From Takakia lepidozioides (taxonomy: Eukaryota > Streptophyta > Takakiopsida > Takakiales > Takakiaceae): DNA of 64,000 nt. The stretch is from assembly GCA_030704615.1 (NCBI GenBank), contig CM060734.1, positions 31,574,042 through 31,638,041 of the forward strand, read 5' to 3'. Shown here piece by piece: positions 32,800 through 42,825 of this stretch. Below the pieces are notes generated by a model that saw only the letters and a program-made list of their open reading frames with translations, ran no database searches and was not told the origin of the DNA. Every line of letters begins with the position of its first letter. The first letter of the stretch is position 1. The position numbers were made by a program, and so were the translations under genes.

Positions 32800-34649
32800 A
32801 AAATTGAGAAGCTCATCGACATATTCTATTGGGCACTTGATGAGGACAAAATTGAAGAAATTGGAGCCAGCTTCGGCACCTTCATTGGCTCGTTGAATGT
32901 TTACGAGCCGGTTCAAGACAACATCAGGAGCGTTGACAACGAAGCTGCAATTTATGACTACTCCAAAGACAATGGAGTACTTAAGTTGGTTGTCTTAATG
33001 CCGGAGACTGAGCGCATTGGTTTCTCGATCAAACTGTCGACTCTGGATGATTCGTTCATAGTCGTTGCAATCAAAGAAGAACTCATCTCTACGATCTGCT
33101 TCATCTGCAATGGAGAAGGCCATATTCGCTCCAACTGCCCAAAGCTCAACAAACAAAAAGGCTCTGAATCCTCCAAGCCCTCGTGCATGCCAAACGACAA
33201 AGCAGGCTCTTCATTTAACCTGGTGGCTCCAGGTACTACAATGCAAGTCTCCCTGGAATCGGATGCAGAAAGGCTTCAGGCAGGCCAGTCCTCCCAAAAA
33301 AAGGAAACGAAGTGAAGACAAGTCCAAATGGGTTCATCCCAACCGGCCATATGATCTTCACCCAGTCAGGATGAAGGAAGCTTGGGCCTCGTTCCCTTTC
33401 TCGCAAGAAGATCTGCAACTCTTTGGACAGCACTAGCCTGACGATTTCTTTCCTCGAGCTGCAACTCTTGGACAGCACTAGCCTGACGATTTCCTTCCTC
33501 GAGCTGCACTCCTTCAAAAGTAGGCCTTTGACTGGCTGGGCCCCAAGATCGGTTTATGCGAGAGACAGGGCAGTAATCTGTGTGAGCCCGCTCGTCTATA
33601 CTTTCTTTGACGATTACACTAACTTTTGCTTCCCGGAGGATGGGGAAGGCTTTCGCTCAGCCTGGGTCATTGAAGCCATGACCAAGGAGCTAAGTGTGGG
33701 AAAAGAAAAAGACATCACACTACAGCTCACCGGCCAGATCCTCACGGACTTTTTTCCAAACATCTCCCTCTCTCTATCTCAACGTCCACAACATAGGCAT
33801 TATGGTTGAAAACAACAATGCCCTTGTTAATCTGGCAGTGGTACATGTGCTTCCGATCTTCCATGTCAAAGACCTGCACATAACGGTCAGACCAAACAAA
33901 GGGCTGTGGGTAGACGCCTTTGGCTTGCCTTGCAGGGTGAAGGACCCAAACACCTGGGCTCGTAGCTCCTTAATCATGGAAGAAGGGCAGCGCATGGTGG
34001 CTGAACTTAAAGTCTGCAGAAACTCAAGGGCCTGGCAGACCAGGCAGTCCAGGAGAGCAACATCTCCCGGGAAGTGGAGCCCACAAACAGAGCAATAATC
34101 TTGTATAACGACACTGACATGTTGTTCTCATCCAATGCGGCTAGCCAATGCTTTGAAGAAATGGGACAGCCCGAGGAAATTGTGGACTCACCCCCACTGG
34201 TAAGCATGTTTCCTCATGTTTTTTCTCCCTCTCCACTCATCTAATTTGTGCATGATGAGACAAACAGGAATCGTGGCTGGACTCTTGTGCTGGAGCATCA
34301 ACAGTTTGCCCTTAAAATTCTACCAGGATGGTGTGAATCATACAACATCTTGTGTTCAAAATTTGCTGTTGACTACCTCTCTTCAACGCTCTCTTGGCAT
34401 CTCTCCCTGTCAAATCTTTCTATGCTAACAGACATCAGGAACCAATTCCTGGAACTGGGATGTCTCAGCAAAAGAAAGAAGTCGAGACAGGTCTTTGTGT
34501 GGAACCTACCTGATTTACTGCCACCTCCTGCTGGTTTTAAATGGATAAATACGCTGCAACCCTGGGACAAGAGGACTAAATTCAAATTCTTACCTACATG
34601 GCCATCAAATTGCGAGATCAACGCGGGCCTTACCCTGGCAGTACAATGA
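32800..34649 (+). pseudogene. LINE ORF1 (CCHC zinc-knuckle nucleic-acid-binding protein), broken
   Basis: ORF1 proteins coat the element RNA. The frame open at 32893-33315 carries CFICNGEGHIRSNCP, a CCHC knuckle of the form Cx2Cx4Hx4C. The same frame stays open upstream of 32893 without a clear ATG. The reading then moves through two other frames, with an 45-46 bp tandem duplication at about 33414-33505. The final segment 34248-34649 ends in a TGA that overlaps the ATG of ORF2 (ATGA at 34646-34649). No second knuckle or coiled coil is obvious. Confidence 0.75.
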
Positions 34650-35465
34650 ATTTCTCTCTTTCTACGTGGAATATCCGTGGCATTGGATCTGATCACTCAG
34701 CCCCAAAAAGGGCCAGAATCAGACGATGGGCCTCCAATCTCATAAACAAATCTTCTCTAATCTTTCTCCAAGAGCATAAGCTCGACCAAGCCAAAATTGC
34801 ATCTCTGGGGACTTCTATGTGGCCTCCTGCCTCCGCATTCTAGAACCCCACGATCGTTGACACTAGAGGTGGCACAACAATTTTTATTTCCCCCTCCTTG
34901 GGGTCCTCTATTCTTTCTAATGATATATGGCTTCAGGGTAGGGTTCAGCTAGTCGTTCTGCATATGGGTCCAGCGATTGGGAGTGTGGGGGTGTTAAATG
35001 TTTATGCTCCCAATGGTGAGGAGGGAACGTATAGAGTTGGGGTCTCTTATAAGATTGAAAATGCTGCAGCTTGGTGACATCCAACATTGGATTGTGGGTG
35101 GGGATTTTAACATGCTGGAGTTTGATAATGATCGCTTCGGTTCTAACGTTCATGGCGTGTCTGTTGCTGAAAGAGACTCTTGGGACTCTCTATGCATGGC
35201 AGTGGGTTTGCTGGATGCCACCACCCCAGCTGAGGGAGAGCTGAAATTTACATGGTCTAATAACAGGGAGTCTCCAAATCTCTCCCTGGCTCGTCTAGAT
35301 AGAATCTATTGCTCTGAGCACATGTTGAATTGGACTGTCGGATCCCCTTTAGTCCCAGTGCCTCCTGGTTTTGACCACTCCATTGTCAATCTCTCGTTAC
35401 ACACCCCGGGGACAAGAGCAAAGGGTAGGGGTTTCTTTAAGCTCAACCCTTCCCTCCTCAAAGAC
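34646..35465 (+). pseudogene. LINE ORF2 5' part: AP-like endonuclease domain, broken
   Basis: This domain nicks the target DNA to prime reverse transcription. From the ATG at 34646 the reading gives STWNIRGIG and LQEHKL (the catalytic Asn and Glu boxes). An in-frame TAG follows at about 34841. The same frame then continues with LNVYAPNGEEG, and after a frameshift near 35010 come GGDFNML, LARLDRIYCS and FDHSIVNLSL. All the classical endonuclease boxes are present, but the frame is not intact. The last codon before the transposon is GAC, which is repeated after it. Confidence 0.85.
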
Positions 35466-35477
35466 CACTACTACGTT

Positions 35478-35500
35478 GGGGGGGGGGGGGGGGGGGGGGG
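35478..35500. repeat. Homopolymer run of 23 G next to the left transposon end
   Basis: An unbroken G run directly follows CACTACTACGTT. The right end has a shorter C run at the mirror position. Its exact length may be a sequencing or assembly estimate. Confidence 0.8.
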
Positions 35501-35799
35501 TAGCGATGCCCTAGCGACCTCCAACCGCCGCGATTAGTGGCGGAAATACTCTTCAGCGTCCAGGGCGCGCCGGGGGCATTTTGCGACGTCGGGAAGTCAC
35601 AGAGACGTCGCTCCCGGAACATCACTAATTAGCGTCGTCGGGGAATCGCAAACCCCCCGGGACCCCCCGGCCGCGGCGCCGGCGCGACTTGCGACGTCCG
35701 GGCATAGCAAAAAATAAAATAAAATAAAATTCTGCGACGTTTTTTCTGCGACGTCGCATTAGGGACGTCCGGGGGTCGTAAATGCGACCCCCAGACGCC

Positions 35800-37200
35800 A
35801 CAGTAGGGGGGTACATTTGAATTTAGGTGGGAAAATTTGAATTTGAATTTGAATTTGAATTTTGAATTTTGAATTTCAAAAACTAGTTGACCATTGACTC
35901 GGGGTTGACCATTGACTCCGGTTTTGTCCAATGGCAGTTCATGCATTGTTCTACATATATTAGGCAATGCATATTTGAACCTAGGACCTCCACATTATAA
36001 CATTTCTAAGACACTGCACACTAACCAACAAATCTACAATACATCTATGCATCACAAAAGCAGTCCAAGTATATAAATACATTAGGGCTTCGCGTTGCTC
36101 CGCACTACTAACGACGAATTCTGAGAACTACGTTCAATTGGCACAAAAAGTGGCGGGTAATCCCCACGCATACAGTGTTTCTTTTGATAATTGGAAATAT
36201 ATACTATGCAGAAAACATGAGGAACAATGCAAAAGTATAACCGTCATAGGCATACCCCTATCTATGCCCAAGAAGTGAGGGGGATTTGAACCCCCTTTTC
36301 TGCCCGGTATGCAGACCCCCCCCACCTTCCCATCCCCTTCTCTCCGTCCGTCCCTCCCCCCGTCCAAAGTTGAACCAATCAAAAATGCTTATGTGAACCT
36401 TGAGCCCTACGACCAATCATATTTTTGGGGGATTTTGGCAAAAAGTAAGCAGTCTTGGGGCAGCAATGGCCCTTCATAGCACATGACCGATTGACTCACT
36501 AATAACAAACTACTCTTGTCACATTTGGATTCTTCATTCACTTGCATGGGCATTGACAAAGTCCATATTAGGCATCCTCCATCCCTGTTATGTCTTATGA
36601 ACCCACTCTAGAAACTCTTATTGGCATACCTATGACAGATCGTAAAAAATTCATAGTAAATCCAAAAAATATATTTCTTTCTCACGGTTAATAAGAATGC
36701 AAATGCCATCATGCCACAATTGGTAGAAATTCTGACAACAATGCTTAGGGAACTTTTTAGTTTGTGAATATCCTGCCAGAATTATATAGACACCAAGCTG
36801 TATTGATTATCATTCAAACACTATGGCTGCCAGTCGATAGAGTATGCAATTCCGTTGCAATGTGCCAAAGCCATGACCAATGGGCTATGGCTTCCCATGA
36901 CCAAGATGTCAGGATACTCTCTTTGAACTTCCTCGCATATCGTACTTTTTATATCTCCTTGCTTCAACCAGTCTTCAAATTCCACCTGTCATTAAAGAAA
37001 ACCCACACATGAGAAAAGTACTGTGTCCAACTCTCTTGTTCACAACATTTGCGACACCTACGAGGGTTAAACTGATGTTTGCATTCAAAGTACTGACACC
37101 CAGAATATCAAATCTGTAATACAAACATGATTGGTCTTTGGAGTTTCCAGTCAGTCACACCAGTTTCAGCAGAGAAATGGAGTCAGTGAACTTTTTCACT
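35800..37200. other. Left interior of the CACTA element; GAATTT repeats, no gene recognised
   Basis: A GAATTT/TTTGAA short tandem repeat lies at about 35815-35880, followed by TTGACCATTGACTC-type duplications. The segment to about 35990 also occurs at 22230-22380. From 36000 to 37200 nothing is recognised apart from C-rich and T-rich tracts around 36290-36370. Confidence 0.5.
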
Positions 37201-37224
37201 GTACTTTCATGTACCCAAGTTCGA

Positions 37225-37650
37225 CCAAAGGCATACATGTCTACGAGGGTATTGTTCAGAATCACATCTAGTACAATTCTAGCTTTGGCGATGCAATCAT
37301 GCACCTCTTTGCCCTTTTCCAGAGCAGCCAGGCTTGCACACGCAGTGCAAACGCACACAAACGTGATGTGGTCGGGCTTCACCCATTCACACATCATTCC
37401 AAGGCCTCCATCCCGCGCCCTTGCTGTGCATACCCTGCAAGCATTGAATACCATGACACCACATTTCTTTCAGCCATACTGTCGAAAACTCCCTTTGCAT
37501 CCTCGATGCACTCACATTTGACATACATGTCCAGCAGGGCTGTGTTCAGGATGACATCTGGTACAAATCAGCTTTGACGATGTCACCATGGACCTCATTG
37601 CACCTTTCCAAGGCTGCCAGGCTTGCACACGCATTGTAAATGCAAACAAA
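37225..37650 (-). pseudogene. PPR module fragment 1 (transposon cargo)
   Basis: The minus strand encodes PPR text such as HITFVCVCTACASLAALEKG and LDVILNNTLVDMYA, matching modules of PPR genes A and B, with frame breaks. It is followed rightwards at 37660-37790 by a relic of the PPR 5' flank. Confidence 0.85.
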
Positions 37651-37837
37651 CATCAATAAGCTTCTCCTCATCTATGTTATCTGTTTTTGGATAATGTCCT
37701 GCTGCCACATCGGCAGTAACTTGTCAAAGTCACTCCTAACCACCACAGATACACCCAACGAGCTAACTTACAAAATTCAATATGCATCTCAAATTTCCTT
37801 GCTCAGTTTCTCACCAAACACTGTATGATAAGTGGCA

Positions 37838-38440
37838 TTTTAGCAAGAGCAGTTTCCAGGACGATATTTAGCTCAATTCTGGTTTTGATAATACCAGCAT
37901 GGATCTTTTTGCCCTTTTCCAGGTCTGCCAGGCTGACATTTGATATACATGTCCAGTAGGGCAGTGTTCAGGATGACATCTGGTACAATTCCAACTTTGA
38001 CAATGTCGCCATGGACCTCTTTCCCCTTTTCCAGAGCTCCTAGGCTTGCACACACACTGCAAACACAAACAAATGTGATGTGGTTGGGCTTCACCCCTTC
38101 GCACATCATCTGCTCATAGGTCTCCAAAGCCTCCATCCCGCACCCTTGCTGTGCATATCATGCAATCATCGCACTCCACAACACCACATCTCGTTCAGCC
38201 ATACTGTCAAACACTCTATTTGCATCCTCGATGCACCCACATTTGACATACATCTCCACCTGTGCCGCTGCTGCTGCGCCTTCCACTTGTGCACACAAAC
38301 TTTATGTGGGCGGTTTCACCCCTTCCCCCATCATTCGCTCATAGGTCTCCAAAGCCTCCATCCCGCACCCCTGCTGTGCATACCCTGCAAACATCACAAT
38401 CCACGACACCACATCTCGTTCAGCCATAGTGTTCAGAATG
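37838..38440 (-). pseudogene. PPR module fragment 2 (transposon cargo)
   Basis: The minus strand gives EALETYEQMMCEGVKPNHI, EKGKEVHGDIVKVGIVPDVI and related module text with stops and frameshifts. At about 38258-38300 a piece of the PPR N-terminal region is joined directly to a module, so the copy is rearranged. A 5' flank relic follows to about 38700. Confidence 0.85.
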
Positions 38441-38965
38441 ACAGGTAATCTGACAGGCATTCACCTTTTTGCCTCGGTTGTCCCACCATTGACAGGGGTC
38501 AGAAAAGTATTCATTCCAAAGCTTCTCCTCATCTCTGTTACCTCTTTTAGGATACTTTCCTGTTGTCAGTTGGGAGTATCATGTCAAAGTCACTCCAAAC
38601 TATCAAAGATTCACTCAACCAGCTAACTTGTAGAATTCAATATAGATATTTAGGGCCGATTCTGATAAGAGGGAAAAACAGGGTGAAATGTGTTGAAGAA
38701 GGTGCCTTCATTAGCAATGCTTGATTTTATCAATTGTGCCGCTGTTGCTGCGACTTCCACTTGCGCACACAAATGTTATGTGGGCAGTTTCACCCCTTCC
38801 CCCATCATTTGCTGATAGGTCTCCAAAGCCTCCATCCCGCACCCCTGTTGTGCATACCCTGCAGACATCACAATCCACGACACCACGTCTTGTTCAGCCA
38901 TAGTGTTCAGAATGACAGGTAATCTGACAGGCATTCACCTTTTTGCCTCAGTTGTCCCACCATTG
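38262..38965 (-). repeat. Tandem duplication of a chimeric PPR piece (38262-38480 and 38740-38965)
   Basis: The same novel junction appears twice, 478 bases apart: N-terminal PPR sequence to module sequence, then to the flank motif CTGACAGGCATTCACC. The copies differ at only a few positions. The chimera therefore formed first and was duplicated afterwards. Confidence 0.8.
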
Positions 38966-39219
38966 ATGCTGAACATACTTGTGCACAGGGCTGCCCCTCT
39001 CATCAAGCTCATTAAAATTCGTATTCACTTCCATCTTGAAGCTTTGGAGAAGCTCCACTACCCAAACCCAGAATTAGGACAGCACTCTGATTTCCATCCA
39101 CTGTCACCAGAATTAGTCAAAAATCACCCCTTCAGTCAAGTGCAATTATGGGCTGACTTCCCACCTATGCCGGGTAGACCCCACTATCAGGAAATGGTGG
39201 ATGGTCTGAGTAGCTAAGT

Positions 39220-41700
39220 CACAGATCAATGAATGAAGCAAGACACTCGCATCTTTCCAAGAAGACATCCTTTCACCAGTAATCACCACAAGAACAAATC
39301 CCATCTTCAAAGTGGTGAAAGCGGTTACCATCCCGTACAACAATTGCTCGGCCAACAATCTTTGAGATGATTTTGGTGGAGGTGTGGTAGTCACCACACA
39401 CTCGAAGATTCTTGATGAGACGGAGAGGCGTCCTAGGGGTCATGCTGATCAGCCCAAAACCAATGGCCAGCTTCTCACTGTGGTGGCAAAGAGAAAATTC
39501 CTTTTGCTCCTCCCCACATCATGCAATACAAAGCGTCTGTCAGGCACATACCCCGCCTCCTTCATCTTCCCAGACAATCTTCTCAGCTCAACATGGATTT
39601 CCTTAATTCTGGGATGCAACTTGTCATTTACAATGAAGGTGTGCACCTTGTTGCAAACCTCAATGCAACAGCGACCTGGCTCCTTTTCAACCCCTCTGAC
39701 CTTCATCATTCTTCTCACCTTTACAGTATCAACCCACCTGCCAGTAAGCTCTCAAACTCATTATGATAGTGACATCGGGCTCTAGCTACATCATAGATGT
39801 TTGATAGCAACATAAGTCGCGACATCCTGTTCATTCCACTTGAGGATAGATGTTACCGCACGTTGAGCCATCTCTACATTGTCATGGATTCTGCAGGCAC
39901 TAAACAAGGCCTTCCACACCACAACATCTGGATTGATTGGCATTTTATTAATCACGTCCACTGCCTCATCCAGTTGTCCCGCACGTCCAAGACATGCAGC
40001 CAAAGTGCTATACTATCGGAGTGACACCATGATCTTGAATCAGGGAATCGAAGTAGCGTCTACCTTCATTCAGAAGGCTAGTGTGCAGGCTGCATGCAGA
40101 GAGAACACATACTGCTTCAAACCGCTCTTTTGCATTCCTTCAAATAGTTGCAGGACCTCCCTATGATAACCATGTTGTGCATATCATGCGATCATGCATT
40201 CCACGACACCACATCTCATTCAGCCATATTGTCGAACATTCCCTTTTGCATCCTCCATGCACCCACATTTGGCATACATGTCCACCAGGGCAGAGTTCAG
40301 GATCACATCTGGTACAATTCCAGCTCTGACGATGTCGCCATGCACCTCTTCGCCCTTTTCCAGGGCTGCCAGGCTTGCACATGCACTGCAAACGCACACA
40401 AACGTGATGTGGTCGGGCTTCACCCCGTCGTACATCATTTGCTCATAGGTCTCCAAAGCCTCCATCCCACGTCCTTGCTGTCCATACCTCTTTGCCCTTC
40501 TCTAGGGCTGCCAGGCTTGCACAACGCCACATCTTGTTCAGCCATAGTGTTAAACACTCCCATTGCGTCCTAGATGCACCCACATTTTGCAAACATGTCC
40601 ACCAGGGTATTGTTCAGAATGAAATCTGGTACAATTCCAGCTCTGAAGATGTCGCCATGGACCTCTTTGCCCCTTTCTAGAGGTGCCAGGCTTGCACACG
40701 CATTGCAAACGCACCCAAACGTGATGTGGTCGGGCTTCACCCCTTCTCCCATCATTTGTTCATAAGTCTCCAAAGCCTCCATACCACGTTCTTGTTGTGC
40801 ATACCCTGCAAGGATCGTGTCCAATGGCACCACATCTCGTTCAACCATAGTATTGGAAACTCCCTTCGCATCCTTAATGCACCCACATTTGGCATACATG
40901 TCCACCAGAGCAGTTTCCAGAATGACATCTGGTGCAATTCCAGCTTTGACGATGTCACCATGGACCTCTTTCCCCTTTTCCAGAGCTCCCCGGCTTGCAC
41001 ACGCATTGTAAACACAAACAAATGTGATGTGGTTGGGCTTCACCCTTTCGCGCAACATTTGCTCATAGGTCTCCAAAGCATTCCTACCACACCCGTGCTT
41101 GGTAAATCCTGCCAACATTATGTTCCACATGATCAAACATCGTTGAGGCATTTTGTTGAACACTTGGTGAGCATCCATGATGCTCCCACACTTAACATAC
41201 ATGTTGACAAGGGAGTTGAATAGAAAAAAAAAATTGACGTGAATCGCTTCAAGCCGTTCTTTTACATTCCTTCAAATAGTTGCAGGACCTCCCTATGACA
41301 ACCATGCTGGGCATATCCTGCGATCATTGAATTCCACGACACCACATTTCGTTCAGTCATCCTGTCAAGCACTCCCTTTGCATCCTCGATGCACTCACAT
41401 TTGACATACAGGTCCAGCAGGGCAGTGTTCAGGATGACAGCTGGTACATGTTGACAAGGGTGTCGAGTAGAAAAACTTTTGGCGCGAATCCACTTTGGAT
41501 AATGTGAGTGTGCATCTGCTTTCCAGCTTCCAGACCTTCCATCTTGATGCACTTAAGCAAGAGACAGACATATGTATCTGAATCTGCTAAAATGCCTCCT
41601 TGGTTTAAAGTCTGTAGAGGCTCTGTCAGACTGCCTGCCGCACAAAGCATCTTCACATGCCTAGAAGTGCCATTCTCTACGATCCTAACGACTTCAAGGC
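39220..41700 (-). pseudogene. Near-complete but broken PPR-DYW copy C (transposon cargo)
   Basis: On the minus strand from right to left it contains: an N-terminal part (EAGKQMHTHIIQSGFAPKVF near 41.5 kb); a displaced module and final P motif at 41262-41450; modules at 40570-41202 and 40220-40465; the S2/E region (LGRAGQLDEAVDVINKMPI near 39.9 kb); and a DYW domain to about 39290. Frameshifts, stops and a missing stretch make it a pseudogene. The deaminase region is frameshifted near the HSE motif. The 3' flank at 39060-39290 matches that of genes A and B. It is more diverged from A and B than they are from each other. Confidence 0.88.
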
Positions 41701-42360
41701 CAACAGGGAAACAAACCCTACAAAAATGCCACGGGCTTCCATTACCTGACCCTTCATTTTCAGATTAATGTGACCTCCCCCCCTCCAAAGGCTTCTTCTC
41801 ATCCTCGTTGTGAATTTCTCCTACATTGTTGGTGTTGTCCCTCCACACCACATGATTCCAGCAACCACACCTAGCGCACGAAGGCAGACGCGCACAGAGA
41901 CACGCAAACACAATCGAAGACAGCGAGCGAGAAAGAAGCAGCAGCGCGCGCGCGTGAGTGACAAGTTCGGGCAGTTCGGGCAGACTCGACAGAATTTGGC
42001 GACGAAACGTGGCAGCGAAACGTGGCGACGAAAACGTGGCACTTTGGCACCCTATTCCTGCTCTACGCTAAACTAGCTTCCGACCTTTGGTCGTCGCTAG
42101 AATATCAAGAGTTAGCTCCTAGTGACTACCACTATCTCAATCCTATCATTGTGTTGCAGATTATGCGTACTCTACATGAGCTCTCACAGCTGGAACTTGC
42201 ACCGAGACTTGTCCCCAGAGTTCTTCAAGAACAACTATCTATCAATGGCCTAAGTTTTGCAAAGCTGCATTGCAACTTATTGTTGGACAATGGCTATAGT
42301 CTGAGGATGTCAAGCCCATTATGCTCTACAATCTACTCCCAGAATCAATTTTCCGTGACG
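41700..42360. other. Right interior of the CACTA element; no gene recognised
   Basis: After the PPR cargo ends comes a stretch with alternating GC (near 41945-41955) and short ACGTGGC/GACGAAAC repeats at about 42000-42045. An unremarkable segment follows before the subterminal GCGACG repeats begin. Confidence 0.5.
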
Positions 42361-42369
42361 CCCCCACGC

Positions 42370-42440
42370 CGAGGAATCGCAGCGCCGCAGCCCAGCGACG
42401 CATTTGCGACGGCCAGGCGCTCCTGCGATGGCGGGGAATC

Positions 42441-42484
<44 letters not shown>

Positions 42485-42572
42485 CCGGGCATTGCGATTC
42501 TCCTCTGTCGCAGGAGCGCCCGGCCGTCGCAAAAGCGTCGTTGGGCTGCGGCGCTGCGACGTCTCATTGCGA
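42370..42572. repeat. Subterminal inverted repeat with a poly-T loop
   Basis: Arms at about 42370-42440 and 42490-42572 are near-perfect reverse complements (for example GCGACGGCC-GGCGCTCCTG). They flank a 43-T run at 42442-42484. It lies within the right subterminal region of the transposon and would extrude as a large hairpin. Confidence 0.8.
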
Positions 42573-42825
42573 TTCCCAGCGTCGCAGCATCCCGGGGGCG
42601 TCGCAACCCCCCCAGTGCGTTGGCGGGGGAATGGGGTCAGGCCCCTTTCCGGCGACGGCATGGCATCGCAAGATGCCACAACGTCGTCCGAGCACCGACG
42701 TTACGACGCCCCGACATCGCAAGTCCCGAGCCAGCCGCCTGTGCGACGGTGCAGTCGCAGGGGGGTCAGCGTGTCCGGCGCGCCTGGGGTCCTAGCGTCG
42801 CTAACCCCCCCTAAACGTAGTAGTG

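Larger units (their letters stand above)
35466..42825. mobile_element. CACTA-type DNA transposon carrying PPR gene fragments (non-autonomous)
   Basis: The left end is CACTACTACGTT and the right end is its reverse complement, AACGTAGTAGTG. The 3 bp GAC precedes the element (35463-35465) and is repeated just after it (42826-42828), the target-duplication length of the CACTA (En/Spm) superfamily. Removing the element and one GAC puts the LINE ORF2 back in a single frame across the junction, so both boundaries are confirmed independently. Subterminal regions (about 35500-35800 and 42360-42800) are full of GCGACG/CGTCGC dyads, as expected for transposase-binding subterminal repeats. No transposase is recognised. 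The 37.2-41.7 kb interior consists of PPR-DYW fragments and their flanks. Confidence 0.87.

Noticed and set aside
37225-41700. PPR fragments read as a third and fourth tandem duplicate of the A/B array
   Set aside because: They lie entirely between confirmed CACTA ends and inside a LINE ORF, so they arrived with the transposon rather than by local tandem duplication.
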